From assembly GCA_025526995.1 (NCBI GenBank), contig JAHLKG010000010.1, positions 248,001-312,000 on the forward strand: a stretch of 64,000 nt of DNA. Direction: 5' to 3'. The notes below the pieces were generated by a model. That model did no database searches and was not told where the DNA came from. It was given only the letters and a program-made list of their open reading frames with translations. How positions within the stretch are numbered: the first letter of the stretch is position 1; each line of letters starts with the position of its first letter. Of the stretch, positions 1 through 12,796 are shown piece after piece. The DNA is from Powellomyces hirtus. Lineage: Eukaryota; Chytridiomycota; Chytridiomycetes; Spizellomycetales; Powellomycetaceae. A program made the translations under genes and the position numbers.

Positions 1-408
1 ATGCTGCTTCCGACGGGTCTTAAAACCTAGAAAACATTTGGGCATCGTCAATACCTCTTGGCAATGAAATGACAAGATTGTCAAATAGTTCTTGACTGGC
101 CGATATCGACAGTTGAGGATGATATCACTGACTGCAACCACCCAAACATTTCTCGAGAAACTGACGGTTTATCGTTATTTGTTCACCCGGACATCGGTCG
201 ATTCCGATTCAAACATAACTTACATGCTACCGAGTCACTTGTAATTGTTCACGAGCTCGGAACAGAGTTAACTCAACCGCTTCCGCGGCCCCGCCACGTT
301 CCCTCGGGCGCCGCCGCGTAAACATTCGCTGACTAAGATGCCACGCCTCTTCTCCGGCTATTCCGAGCGCCCGCAGCACTCCTACATATAAGGCTCACCA
401 CTGCCAAG
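1..408. other. left-edge intergenic / upstream region
   Basis: No coding region can be supported here. It lies upstream of the plus-strand CNB-domain gene and presumably holds its promoter and 5' leader. A GC-rich block sits near 280-320. No clear TATA box or upstream gene end was recognised. Confidence 0.5.
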
Positions 409-2013
409 ATGCAGCCGTCTTCAGAAAAACCTCCTCATTCGATGAACGACTTCAGCAGCGTAACTCCTCCTCCCAAGAAGGGAATACTAACAGTGGTTCA
501 GCGGCTTTTTAGTGCGGTGGCCGTAAAGAATAAAAAAACTCCGGACCAGCAACAAGACAAGCGACGGCTGTCTGCCGTAGAACCGTCTCCAGGAGAAAGG
601 CGCTCTCGAACGTCCATAAAAGATCGCCTACGAAGGTTCTCTGCAGGCGCGGATGGAGCGGATAGACGATTCTCACTACCGACTGACAACAGCGAAAAGG
701 TCGCGGAATCTGGTGGCGAAATCGACTCGACAACCTCACACTCCCGCAATGCAATCTCTCTTCCTGATACCCTTCAATCTCAGTCTCGACAAGCATCGGC
801 GTGCTCGGACGTTGACGGCGCGGGGCCTCTCGCAGAGGGTTGTGGTTCAGGGAACACCCTCACCGGCCGTGTCAGTCGCACTGACCTTGGTGGCCTCTCT
901 CGCAGTCGATCATATGTAGACCAACCCGATTCCAGTTATATCATGACGCCTGGAGGTGTGGTTTCCGTTTCTGATGCTCGCGAGAGCTTGGGGAATCATA
1001 GTCCACGGTCACAGTCGTTGACGCCAAATGCCACCGACGAGTCAAAGCAGAGCGAGGCACCGACAACTCATGAGATTATGGTGGGAGGGGAGATGCGAAC
1101 TGCAACTATAGATGAATTGACAACTCTGATGGCTTTTGGCGTCGTACTGCCCACCATGATGGACTTCCGGAAAATTGGGTTGGCAGGTGGTGGAAGCACG
1201 ACATCGGTGGCGGCAGCACCTCGGAACTCAACAACAACCCCTGTGCCACCAACTCACAATGTGACCCGAAGACGAAATTCTCTTCCAGCAAAAGCTCCAC
1301 AACCTGTTCTGCCTCCATCTCCGCTTTCGACTCAACCAGTGGTCGTCGGTCAACCCGCCAAGCGCAGTAGACGAAACTCCTTACCAGGACCGCCCAGGCC
1401 ATCCGTAACAACCGCAGCTGGTTCTCAGGAGGACTCAGCCAGCAGCTCGCGTCGCAACTCCGGATTGTCCTCAGGGGTCACAGATTCTTGCCGTGACATT
1501 GCACGAGAGCTTCCTGATTTTGAACGTCAACTTAACCTGCGCATGACGCCTGCCATTTTCCTTGCCGGAGAATACATTATTCGAAAGCGTGAAGTTGGGC
1601 AGGAGATGTACTTTCTCAGCAAGGGAAAGGTTGAGGTGGTTTCGAGTGATGGAAAGACAGTCTACAGCTCAATCGGACCTGGGTCGTTCTTTGGTATGTG
1701 TATAGGCGTTTGATGTTTGACGTCATGCAGCAGGGATTTGGATTAACGTTCAGAATCACTCGTAGGCGAGCTTGGAGTACTATTTGACATCCCTCGTACG
1801 GCTTCAGTGCGCACCCTTACAAACAGTTTCTGCATGGTGCTATCTCGAACTGATTTGCAGGAGGTCATGAGAGAGTTTCCATCCATCTCAGAGAGGTTCG
1901 AAAAGGTCGTAGCGGCCCGGATGGCCGAAGTGCGCTCAAGAAGAGACAGCGCTGTGCTTAGTAGAGTTAGAATCCAGGCAGCCTTCAATACCATCGAGGA
2001 GGAAGACGAATGA
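409..2013 (+). CDS. cyclic-nucleotide-binding-domain protein with RRxS-rich disordered tail
   Basis: Two exons (409..1693, 1766..2013) encode 510 residues; the 72-nt intron splits the Gly codon in the phosphate-binding cassette. Residues 1-360 are Ser/Pro/Arg-rich and probably disordered. They carry repeated basophilic-kinase sites: RRLS (52-55), RRFS (75-78 and 86-89), and RRNS near 287, 320 and 347. Residues about 370-500 form one CNB domain, with FLAGEYIIRK, then GPGSFFGELGVLF and IPRTASVRT. This matches the cassette pattern G-E-x(n)-P-R-[TA]-A of PKA regulatory subunits and CNG channels, so cAMP or cGMP binding is plausible. There is no channel, kinase or GEF domain and no second CNB domain, so it is not a normal PKA regulatory subunit. 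The start is the first ATG after a GC-rich leader. The function is unknown; a scaffold or effector in cAMP signalling is inference. Confidence 0.8.
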
Positions 2014-2611
2014 GAGACTTTGCAGAGAGATTTATGTGTATAGTTTTTCGTCAGACTGTTCGTAGCCTTTCACAATATACCCGTTCCTTCTAGTCCTTCA
2101 CCGCTTTCAACAGTATTTACTTCATCACAGCCTGCGGCTCTCGTTGATTTATTACACATGGCAGCCGTTCATTTCAAGGCTCCCCCGGTGTCAATATCAG
2201 GTTCTGGTCGGTCCGCTGTATCACAATAAGCAGGAGGTCCCCCTCTGTGCGTCACGCCTTCGACAAAACGACGGGCTCGTCCCAAGAGGCAGACAGATGG
2301 TTTTCGTTCTACCACACCTCTTTCAAGAAAATGCGGACAGCCAAACAGTACGAAATTACCTATTCTTTTCGCCCAGAATGCTGTCCAGCCTCCTCCCTGC
2401 AGGAAATTTACGGTAGTCAAAATCGGATTTGTGTCGGCGGGTTTGTGAAGCGCAGTTCATTTAACCATAGAGAGCAATATGAAAACGACGCGCGCCTGCG
2501 TCATCGCTCGAGTCTCTTTTCCCCGACCTCACTTCGCCATCATCTAAGAAAGAACACCTCTGAACCTCATTTCAAATCTCTCTGTATACAAAACATATCG
2601 AACACAAATCA
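2014..2611. other. intergenic region
   Basis: It lies between two plus-strand genes. It should hold the 3' end of the CNB gene and the promoter of the next gene. Open frames here are short, have no domain-like content and are not connected by convincing splice sites. No TATA box or RNA gene was recognised. Confidence 0.5.
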
Positions 2612-4305
2612 ATGGCCAATACACCTTCCCGAACCCTCAAGGCACGGTCAAAAGGAAAGCGCACAGATGCGGGTGCGAAGCTGCGAAGATCGAACACGGA
2701 CGTTTCTGGAAGGTTGGTTTGACCTTGCTTCTGCTGCCTCTCACCATTTCTGGGACTCACTCTCTGTTTTCTGCTAGCACGGATAGCTTGTGGATGGACG
2801 ACGTACGCTCAGCATATTCAGATGCACATGAAAGTGCCTTCACAGCGTCCGGCGCGGCTGCCACGCGAGGGTTCAACCTTGCCGGACGAGTGTGCCACGC
2901 AACGTTCCAACTCGGCATCCAGCTTTTCACCTCGATATTGAGACTTTTCGCACCTTACATTGTGGGAATAGTATTACTTCTGTGAGCTATCATTCTTCTA
3001 TTCATGGTTATGGGATAATACCTAACATATTCCGTGGTCAGCGTTGCTTGGCGATTTTTAAGCAATCGGTTTACACAACTGTATAGTTGGGGCGGCCTTA
3101 GTTGCGATAGCCCAATCGTAGATCGCCTCCCGATACTGGCGCTCGCATGTGGACGGCCTGGAACCATTGAATCTGCACAGCAGCTCTGGTGCGACCACGG
3201 CGGGGCGTATCTAACCTCCACGACTTGCAATGACCTCATCGCTGCGAAAGAAAGGAGACTCGAGGAAGCAGTGGGGATCATCACGAAGACCACATTTGAA
3301 ACAGTGGACCAGGGACGGCAGGTATGGATGAAGACGTGTTTCTCGGGTGCATTTTGAACAGTACACTTGCCCACCAGCGCAATACATAGCTTGTCATCCG
3401 AACGCATGGATTGCCAGAGCCGCGCTCTCTAGCGTTGCGATCCACCAACCTACATAGTCTGCAGTGGGCGGTTCTTTACCACACGAACTTTAGCGATAAA
3501 GCGCGGGTAGCGGACGGCCTGCGCTTGGCATCAACCGCGCTTGACGGGACAGTGGATGCCCTGATTGAGCTGAAGGGCGACTCAGAGTACGCCCTTCACG
3601 ATATGGTCGACCAGTTCGAACAGATCGAGCGCGCATTGCACGCGACCCTGACAGGGAAAAAATCGCTGAAGGAACTTGAAGAAACGTTCGATGACTCGTT
3701 AAAGGCAACAGATGAGCTTTTGGAGCGCTTGCAGATAACCGCGGTGGACACAGCCGAAAAGGCAACAAAGACGAAGAACGCTGTTCAGAGAGTGCAGCAG
3801 CATCTCTCTATGGAGAAACGCTCGGTGAATCTTGACAGCGACAAGGTCGCGCCACCTTTAATGCAATTATTTTGTTCCACATGCTTGAGCAAGACTCAAG
3901 CGCGACAGCTGAAACAGGATTTGGAAGTCTGGGATGTACGTGCTGAAGTGCTTTTTATCGATATGCAGGACATCTTTTTCTTAATGTCTCTTATTTTCTT
4001 GATACTTCAGGATTGCAATGGTCAAATGACCGGGTAAGAGGCCACCGAACGTAAGCAGCTTGCGTGGTACTCGCTAAACTTACACTCCGCATACTTGCAG
4101 GCTTTCTAACGATTTGGCCGTGCTTGGGGTTGAACTCTCTCAATTCCGTCACAATGTTAAGTTGGTCCAAAGCGCGTGGAGAAGGTCTGCCTGGATCAAG
4201 GGTGATGTACAAGACCAGATCGAGTCTCTGCGAGGAAGGGTGGCGCAACTGAAGGCATTGATGGACGGCCAGGGAAATCAAATAAAAATAGAAACTCTGC
4301 CATAG
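2612..4305 (+). CDS. single-pass membrane protein with coiled-coil C-terminal region, unrecognised
   Basis: Six exons (2612..2712, 2778..2981, 3042..3321, 3465..3935, 4011..4033, 4101..4305) give 427 residues; exon 5 is only 23 nt. The N-terminus is very basic (KARSKGKR, residues 10-17). A hydrophobic stretch at about 79-106 reads as one transmembrane helix. It is followed by a segment with several Cys (LSCDSP, ALACGRP, LWCDHG, TTCNDL) and then long heptad-like helices at about 200-400. The layout suggests a basic head on one side of a membrane and a Cys-containing, coiled-coil region on the other, as in some nuclear-envelope or ER proteins. I do not recognise the family. KAR5-like karyogamy proteins were considered, but the membrane segment is in the wrong place. 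The exon 4 acceptor could instead be 45 nt upstream (in frame). Confidence 0.65.
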
Positions 4306-4447
4306 GACGGGAGAACCGTAACAGCGTCCGTTCATTTAGAAGTGTGAGGACTGCGACCATGTTTGTAAAGCAAATGTTGTTTTATTCAGCAATGTTCTAG
4401 ATGCAACGTAAGTGAATGAAGTCTGGGGAATCCAGGTCTTTCTTTAT

Positions 4448-5903
4448 CTAGAGTTTCTCGGTCATTTCCGGGACGGCCTAGAACAAGCTCGGGTCAGATC
4501 TCAACATATGAAACTCGCACAAAAGCACTGGACGTACCTTGAACAAGTCCGCGACAAGACCGTAGTCAGACACCTGGAAGATAGGGGCCTCGGCATCTTT
4601 GTTGATAGCGACGATGCACTTGGAATCCTTCATGCCAGCCAAGTGCTACATGCATAGTTTACCTTTAGCAACGCAGAACAGACATAGGCAACTGTGCCAT
4701 ATCTTACCTGAATGGCTCCGGAAATTCCAACAGCGATGTAGAGATCGGGGGCAATGATCTTTCCAGTTTGACCAATCTGGAGATCGTTGCTGACGAAGCC
4801 AGCGTCAACAGCAGCGCGAGAGGCACCGACTACAAATATGGAAGTTAATTATAGAGGTCAGACGCCGCTCCCGAGGGCCTCTCAATTCTCACCAGCAGCT
4901 CCCATCTTGTCTCCGAGAGCATACAACAACTGGAAGTTGTCGCCGCTCTTCATTCCACGGCCTCCACCAATTACGATACTGGCGCTTCCGAGTTCAGGGC
5001 GGTCATTCTTGACAATGTCCTCCTTGATCCACTCAGTTGGAGCTTTAGTGCGGTATTGGTCAGTCCTCTCATTGCAGAACTTTGATCTGAGGACAATACA
5101 CTACTCACAAGCTGTCTCAGCTGTGGGAACTGCCTCAGTAGTGCCAGAGCCACCGGTTTCGGCGTGCTCGAAAGCCGAGGTTCGGATAGTCACAAACTTG
5201 ACGACATCTTTCGACTTGACGGTAGCAACGGCGTTACCTATCGTTATGGAAGAATGGTTCTCAACATTTCTCCTCCCGTGGTGCTGCTGGCCAAGACTCC
5301 ATACCGGCATAAATGGGCCTGACAAAAGTGTCCTCAGACTCAATAGCGGTGACATCCGAAATCTGGTTCACATTCATGAGCGCAGCAGCTCGGGGGAGCA
5401 CGTTCTTTCCGAACGCGCTGTGTGCTGCCAGCACGTGGGAGAAGCCCCCGGCCTTGGTGGTGGCCACAATCAAGGGGGCCAGAGTTTCTGGGAGAGATTT
5501 GGCATAGGCGGCGTGTTTGGCAACGAGAACCTTGCTCACTCCCTTGATACCAGCCACCGCCTTCGCAACGTCATCGGGGGCATCTCCGGCCACGAGGGCA
5601 GTGATGTCACCCCCAACCTTAGTCGCAGCGGTCATCGCACTCAATGTCGTGGATGTGATAGCGTTGTTCTTGTGCTCTACGAGCACGAGGGTGCTGGCAT
5701 TTCGAGAAGTCGTTGCTCGTCGCAAGTACACCTATAAGTAAAGGTCAGAAAGGTCAAACCACGAGTTGTTCCGCATTTCCGGCTGGTGGCAAGATTTGAC
5801 GGAGGAATTCGAAATCCTAGTAACGTCTCTGTCGCAGCTACGGACGCCAGCATACCTTGGATACGTTAGTGGAGCGCGCGGCAAGGAGGGTGCGGGAGAA
5901 CAT
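4448..5903 (-). CDS. ETFA: electron transfer flavoprotein alpha subunit, mitochondrial
   Basis: Seven exons on the minus strand (5856..5903, 5305..5731, 5109..5237, 4893..5042, 4708..4829, 4538..4645, 4448..4477) give 337 residues, the usual family length. The N-terminus [16 protein letters not shown] is a typical mitochondrial presequence. The N-terminal Rossmann part has LVLVEHKN, then [18 protein letters not shown]. The C-terminal FAD domain shows [48 protein letters not shown] and [10 protein letters not shown]. With ETF-beta it forms the soluble matrix flavoprotein that passes electrons from acyl-CoA and other dehydrogenases to ETF-ubiquinone oxidoreductase. The last coding exon is 30 nt (AVPEMTEKL plus stop). 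All junctions keep phase. Confidence 0.95.
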
Positions 5904-6260
5904 GGCGAGCGGTTCCGGAGTGGAATTTGCAAACTGTGGAGATGCCGATGGCCAAAGCAAAAGCGCAAGAGCACTGTAAGTTGGCCAACTTAGTCTGAGT
6001 CATGTGGAATCCCGTTCCGGTTCTCAACGGGAAAGGCCTATATATAGCGCGTGCGAGCATGCTATTTCCAACACAAGCGTTGATTTCGTGCATCTACTTT
6101 CCATCCTGCAGGAGAATGGTGGATGAGTATCACAGCTTTTTCCAGCAAAGAGGCGGATGCGTTGAACTCTCGAGAATTGTAGAAGGACTGGAGGCAGAAG
6201 TGAGCAGAGTGAGAATCAACGTGTAAAACTCTTTGTTCACCACCAAAGAAGACACAATGA

Positions 6261-6572
6261 GAAGCTGGATTTAGATATTGCCTCCTAAATGACCTCGCAA
6301 ATGCCCACGAAGTGGCCGAAATGAGTCCCGATTGTGTAGGGAAAATATTCTAGACCTCTTAGCATCTTCATCGACAAGTGCGGGACGTGTGTTCGTACAG
6401 CACGACGCTGTCGCATCACCGGTATGCAGGAACCAATCGTGTTCCTATTGAGAAAATTGTGGAAGAACCGCTTGTTCGGTATCAACTTCATCAAGCCAGT
6501 CTTTCGGCGGATCACGTATCGGGATCATACAGGGACAATGAAGCAAGTTTCTTGCTGGCGACCATTCCATAA
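6261..6572 (+). CDS. unresolved plus-strand gene fragment
   Basis: Low-confidence exons. Two stretches share one plus-strand frame and look protein-like: 6261..6311 (GFRYCLLNDLANAHE) and 6363..6572 (HLHRQVRDVCSYST near the start, ending ASFLLATIP plus stop). A 51-nt intron (gtggcc...ttag) could join them. A palindromic TATA-like CTATATATAG lies at 6038-6047. An ATG at 6117 opens a short frame (MVDEYHSFFQQRGG) ending in a possible GTGAGC donor, but I could not join it to the later exons in phase. A competing minus-strand frame at 6285-6515 is equally open. I do not recognise the product, and the real gene may differ or not exist. The rest of 5904-6747 is promoter for the ETF-alpha gene and 3' sequence of the G-beta gene. 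Confidence 0.22.
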
Positions 6573-6747
6573 AACGTGAAAATAAAGCAACTCATATTAT
6601 CGGGTTGTACAAGAACGTCATTGTCTCTAGCAGGTATATTCAACAAATGAACATCCCGAAGCCCAGGACACCTCTCACTTGACGACCCAAGAAACTGCCG
6701 TTGTACCCTTCAGTTTTCAGAATAGCGATACTAAAACCTTACACGTA

Positions 6748-7985
6748 TCAAGCCCAAATCTAATTTTTGGAGAAGTTCCACAAAATTAGTTATGATATCG
6801 GAAGTGCAGCCCATGAACCGTGTCCAACATACCTTGAGCAAGCTGTCCCAGCTTCCTGTGCAAAGAGCCATTCCATCGGAAGCAATGCCGAGGCAAGACA
6901 CACGATTCTCGTGCGCCGCCAACACTCCAACTCTCTCTCCCTTGAGAGTGTCCCAAACGTTGCAGTTGAAATCGTCATACCCGGCAAAAAGAAGGCGGCC
7001 TGAAATGGAGAATGCCACAGATGTGATGCCACAGAGTATGTTGTCGTGGGTGTATTGGTTCAGTTCACGGTCTGCTCTCAGATCGAACAAGCGGCACGAA
7101 GCGTCGTCAGATCCCGTTCCGAAAGCGTCTCCGTTGGGGAAGAATCTGATTGAAACAAGTCAAAATTGGAATCGTGGTCATAGTTACGATAACTTTCACC
7201 ACATGACAACTCACTGGACGGCATTGATGTCCGATTCGTGACCAGTAAACGTCTGCACGCAGCGTCCTGTTCGAATATCCCAGACTTTTGCGGTGGCGTC
7301 ACAAGCTCCAGACACGAAGATGTTCTTGTCAGGAGACAGCGACAGTGACATCACGTCCCCCGTGTGGTCTGTGAATTCCAATGTTTTCATTCCGGCGTCG
7401 ATGTCCCAGAGCATGCAGGACATGTCACCGGAACTGGTGAGAATCTGTCGGTCGCTGATGAACCTGCAGCAGGAGAGGTAACCGGTATGGGCGCTGAGTT
7501 CACGCGCAACTTTCACGGATCCCTCTTTCGTTTTCAGGTTATAGATAGAGCAAATATTGTCCAGACCACCACAGGCGACGTAATTGCTCGACGGAGCATA
7601 AGCACAGGTCATCACCCAGGAAGATCGCAGAGGAATGGCGTGTACTTTGTTCGTTGTGTATGAGTCCCAGACTATGAGTTTTCCATCTTGAGAGGCGCTA
7701 ACAAGGTGTCGTTTGTCGGATGCCCAGTGCATCGCGTAGATTTTAGCGAGATGCCCCTTCAGTGTGCGTCTCACTTTCATCATTATCCGAGGTAGAGGTT
7801 CTAGCTCAGCAGATACTGCCTTGACTAAGATGGACATTATTGTGTCAGAGCAGACAACAATATTATACATCTCCGAACGACTCACGTGTGGTATCGGCGA
7901 GGGCATCTTTCTTTTGCTTAATCCTCTCTTTCAAAGACTCCGCTTCCTTCCGCGCCGCGGTGATTCGATCCGCAATATCAGCCAT
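6748..7985 (-). CDS. heterotrimeric G-protein beta subunit
   Basis: Four exons (7886..7985, 7215..7824, 6833..7145, 6748..6759) give 344 residues, the canonical G-beta length. An N-terminal helix ([16 protein letters not shown]...) for G-gamma pairing is followed by [16 protein letters not shown] and seven WD repeats, with [44 protein letters not shown] and [13 protein letters not shown]. The last exon holds 12 coding nt (IWA plus stop), matching the conserved G-beta ending. The protein forms the G-beta-gamma dimer that binds G-alpha under 7TM receptors at the plasma membrane. Fungal orthologues act in pheromone and nutrient sensing; which receptor is used here cannot be told. It sits 139 bp from the next minus-strand gene. 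Confidence 0.95.
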
Positions 7986-8124
7986 ATCGCTGCAAGTGAT
8001 GGCATGTTAGATTGACGCTGATGTTACCGGCGGCACTGAACAAAACCCCTTACTGTGCTGAGGTTCAACAACTGACGCACGGTGCGACTAAAAAAACCAA
8101 TGTTCTGGAAATGAAGAAGTAAAT

Positions 8125-8641
8125 TTATACTTCGCCTTTCGATTGATGTAGCAACACGGCCCCTGAAGGTTTAGGCAGCGATTTTACCGCCTCCAAAAGA
8201 GAAATAACGGCCACGCGTCCTCCCAGCAGATGACACTCTACGCCATGCGCCTCCCATTCGGTTGTGACATACCTGTAATTTCGAAAAAAGCGAGCACTAG
8301 TCAGCCTGATCGTGAAGTTTAGGTTGTCTGGTTCGACAGAAGATTTGTTTAGAGTTGGTTTGCACCACAGATTGAGGGTTGCCGCTTTTCAACGCACTCG
8401 GACAGCGTCAGACCAAACCAGGTGCCTTTGTTCTGGACACAATGGATTCAAGTATTGACAGACGGTCTGAATATATAATATGGACGGCACGGACGGTCGG
8501 GGACTCACTTTCTTGCAGCCTGGAGGGGATTGCAGAAGAAAGGGCGCTTGCAAGTCGGAGTCGTATGTGCGTGGGCCCCGCCGTGCCCTGGGCGTGTCGT
8601 TGATTGCACAAGCAAACCGCCGTGTCCCCAACAACTGACAT
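8125..8641 (-). CDS. small putative Alba-like (Rpp25/DNA-RNA-binding) protein
   Basis: The downstream exon (8125..8327) is the better supported part. It starts after a good acceptor (ttctgtcgaaccag), and its translation follows the Alba fold: a first strand NFTIRLTSAR, a helix with FFRNYRY, then GVECHLLGGRVAVISLLEAV, comparable to the family's GxGxAI segment and following helix. It ends LLHQSKGEV plus stop. The first exon proposed here (8509..8641, start MSVVGDTA, donor AAA|GTGAGT) keeps phase and gives 111 residues, but its sequence is not diagnostic and the 181-nt intron is long for this genome. Alba-superfamily proteins include RNase P/MRP subunits and chromatin or RNA binders; which one this is cannot be said. 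The family call rests on pattern only. Confidence 0.38.
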
Positions 8642-9109
8642 AAGCGAGCGGACCTTAGGCACAGAATCGCATCAAAATACATTATACATAGACACAACAC
8701 ACACCCGCTCCAGCCTTTCGGTAAATGGGAGATAATTATAAAAGTATTACAATGTGTAAGGCATATCCCGGATTTTTCAATATTAGCTTTCACAGAAGAA
8801 AGAACTGTTGTCATGTAAAAGTGTACAGCCCTGCGGTTGGAAAGAAAAAAAATCTCCAACAGGCAACGTCATCAGAGTGGCAACCAATGGTTTCTGTCCC
8901 ATTGTGTTCTTGGTGGGTGTGCCCCCTTTCAAGCGGGGAGATTTCTCAAGCGTGTTTAGCGCTCTACCAAGCTGGGCTATATTCGATCCGCTTTTCTGTC
9001 ATATAGTCACTGAACTGATTTCTGCTGCCTCCACTACGATCGGTCAAATTCGTAACATACGAATTTTTGGGTTGCACGCGCGACACCTTTTGAACCCGAC
9101 AACTCCAAA
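8642..9109. other. intergenic region upstream of the CaMK-type kinase
   Basis: Divergent spacer between the small minus-strand gene and the plus-strand kinase. Overlapping open frames on both strands at 8725-9100 have no recognisable domain. No TATA box was recognised. It presumably contains promoters for both genes. Confidence 0.45.
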
Positions 9110-10757
<1,648 letters not shown>

Positions 10758-11336
10758 TTGTTACATTACATTGCTATGAATAACATACGAACATGTATTG
10801 AATGTATGTACAGTCGTGTCAGATTGCACGCTGTGTACACCTACTCTTTGAATATCTAAATCCCTCACAGTTTTTGCATGCCCAAATTCTATATGTTCGC
10901 TTGATATCTATTTTCATTGAACATCACCGTGACCATGAGCCTCCAGACCCGAAGACCTAATTCATCGGGATGCAGCTGTAGACCTTCCGGTGCAGAGGGA
11001 TGTGCTTAACCTCTCAAGCTTGCCAAGTCCAAGTTGTGAATCGCATCACAGCCACATAAACATTGGACTGGATCCTCGATGAATTTCACTGACTTGACAT
11101 ATCAACACATCTTTCGGAGTTGAACGTTCAATCCCACCTGTTCTCCCCCGACATAAAAAATCACTATAGCTCGCATTCACACTGCAAAACTTCTATTAGG
11201 ACGTCGCCATGGCTTGTTCCAAATCACGTGTGTGGCGCGGACATGGATTCATCCGTGATTTTCTTTTTGGCGACGCCTATAAAAACGCGTTGGCTCGCCT
11301 TCCCAGCGGCAGTTTTCCACCCCCCGAAAACCCACC
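10758..11336. other. intergenic region with spermidine synthase promoter
   Basis: About 580 bp of AT-richer sequence follow the kinase stop. The right end holds an E-box CACGTG (11225-11230) and a TATA box shortly before the spermidine synthase start. No gene is supported here. Confidence 0.6.
11278..11285 (+). promoter_or_regulatory. TATA box of spermidine synthase
   Basis: TATAAAAA lies 52 nt before the start codon at 11337, with CACGTG about 50 nt further upstream. Spacing and context fit a core promoter with a short leader. Confidence 0.6.
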
Positions 11337-12719
<1,383 letters not shown>

Positions 12720-12796
12720 GAAGACATGCCATTTGTTTTTCATGTATATTTATTTTAACACAACAGTTGCTACATTTTGGTCTATCTAGAAATCGT

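Noticed and set aside
4787..5737. 316-codon plus-strand frame opposite ETF-alpha
   Set aside because: It runs across several well-supported minus-strand exons and introns; the minus strand encodes a full conserved ETF-alpha.
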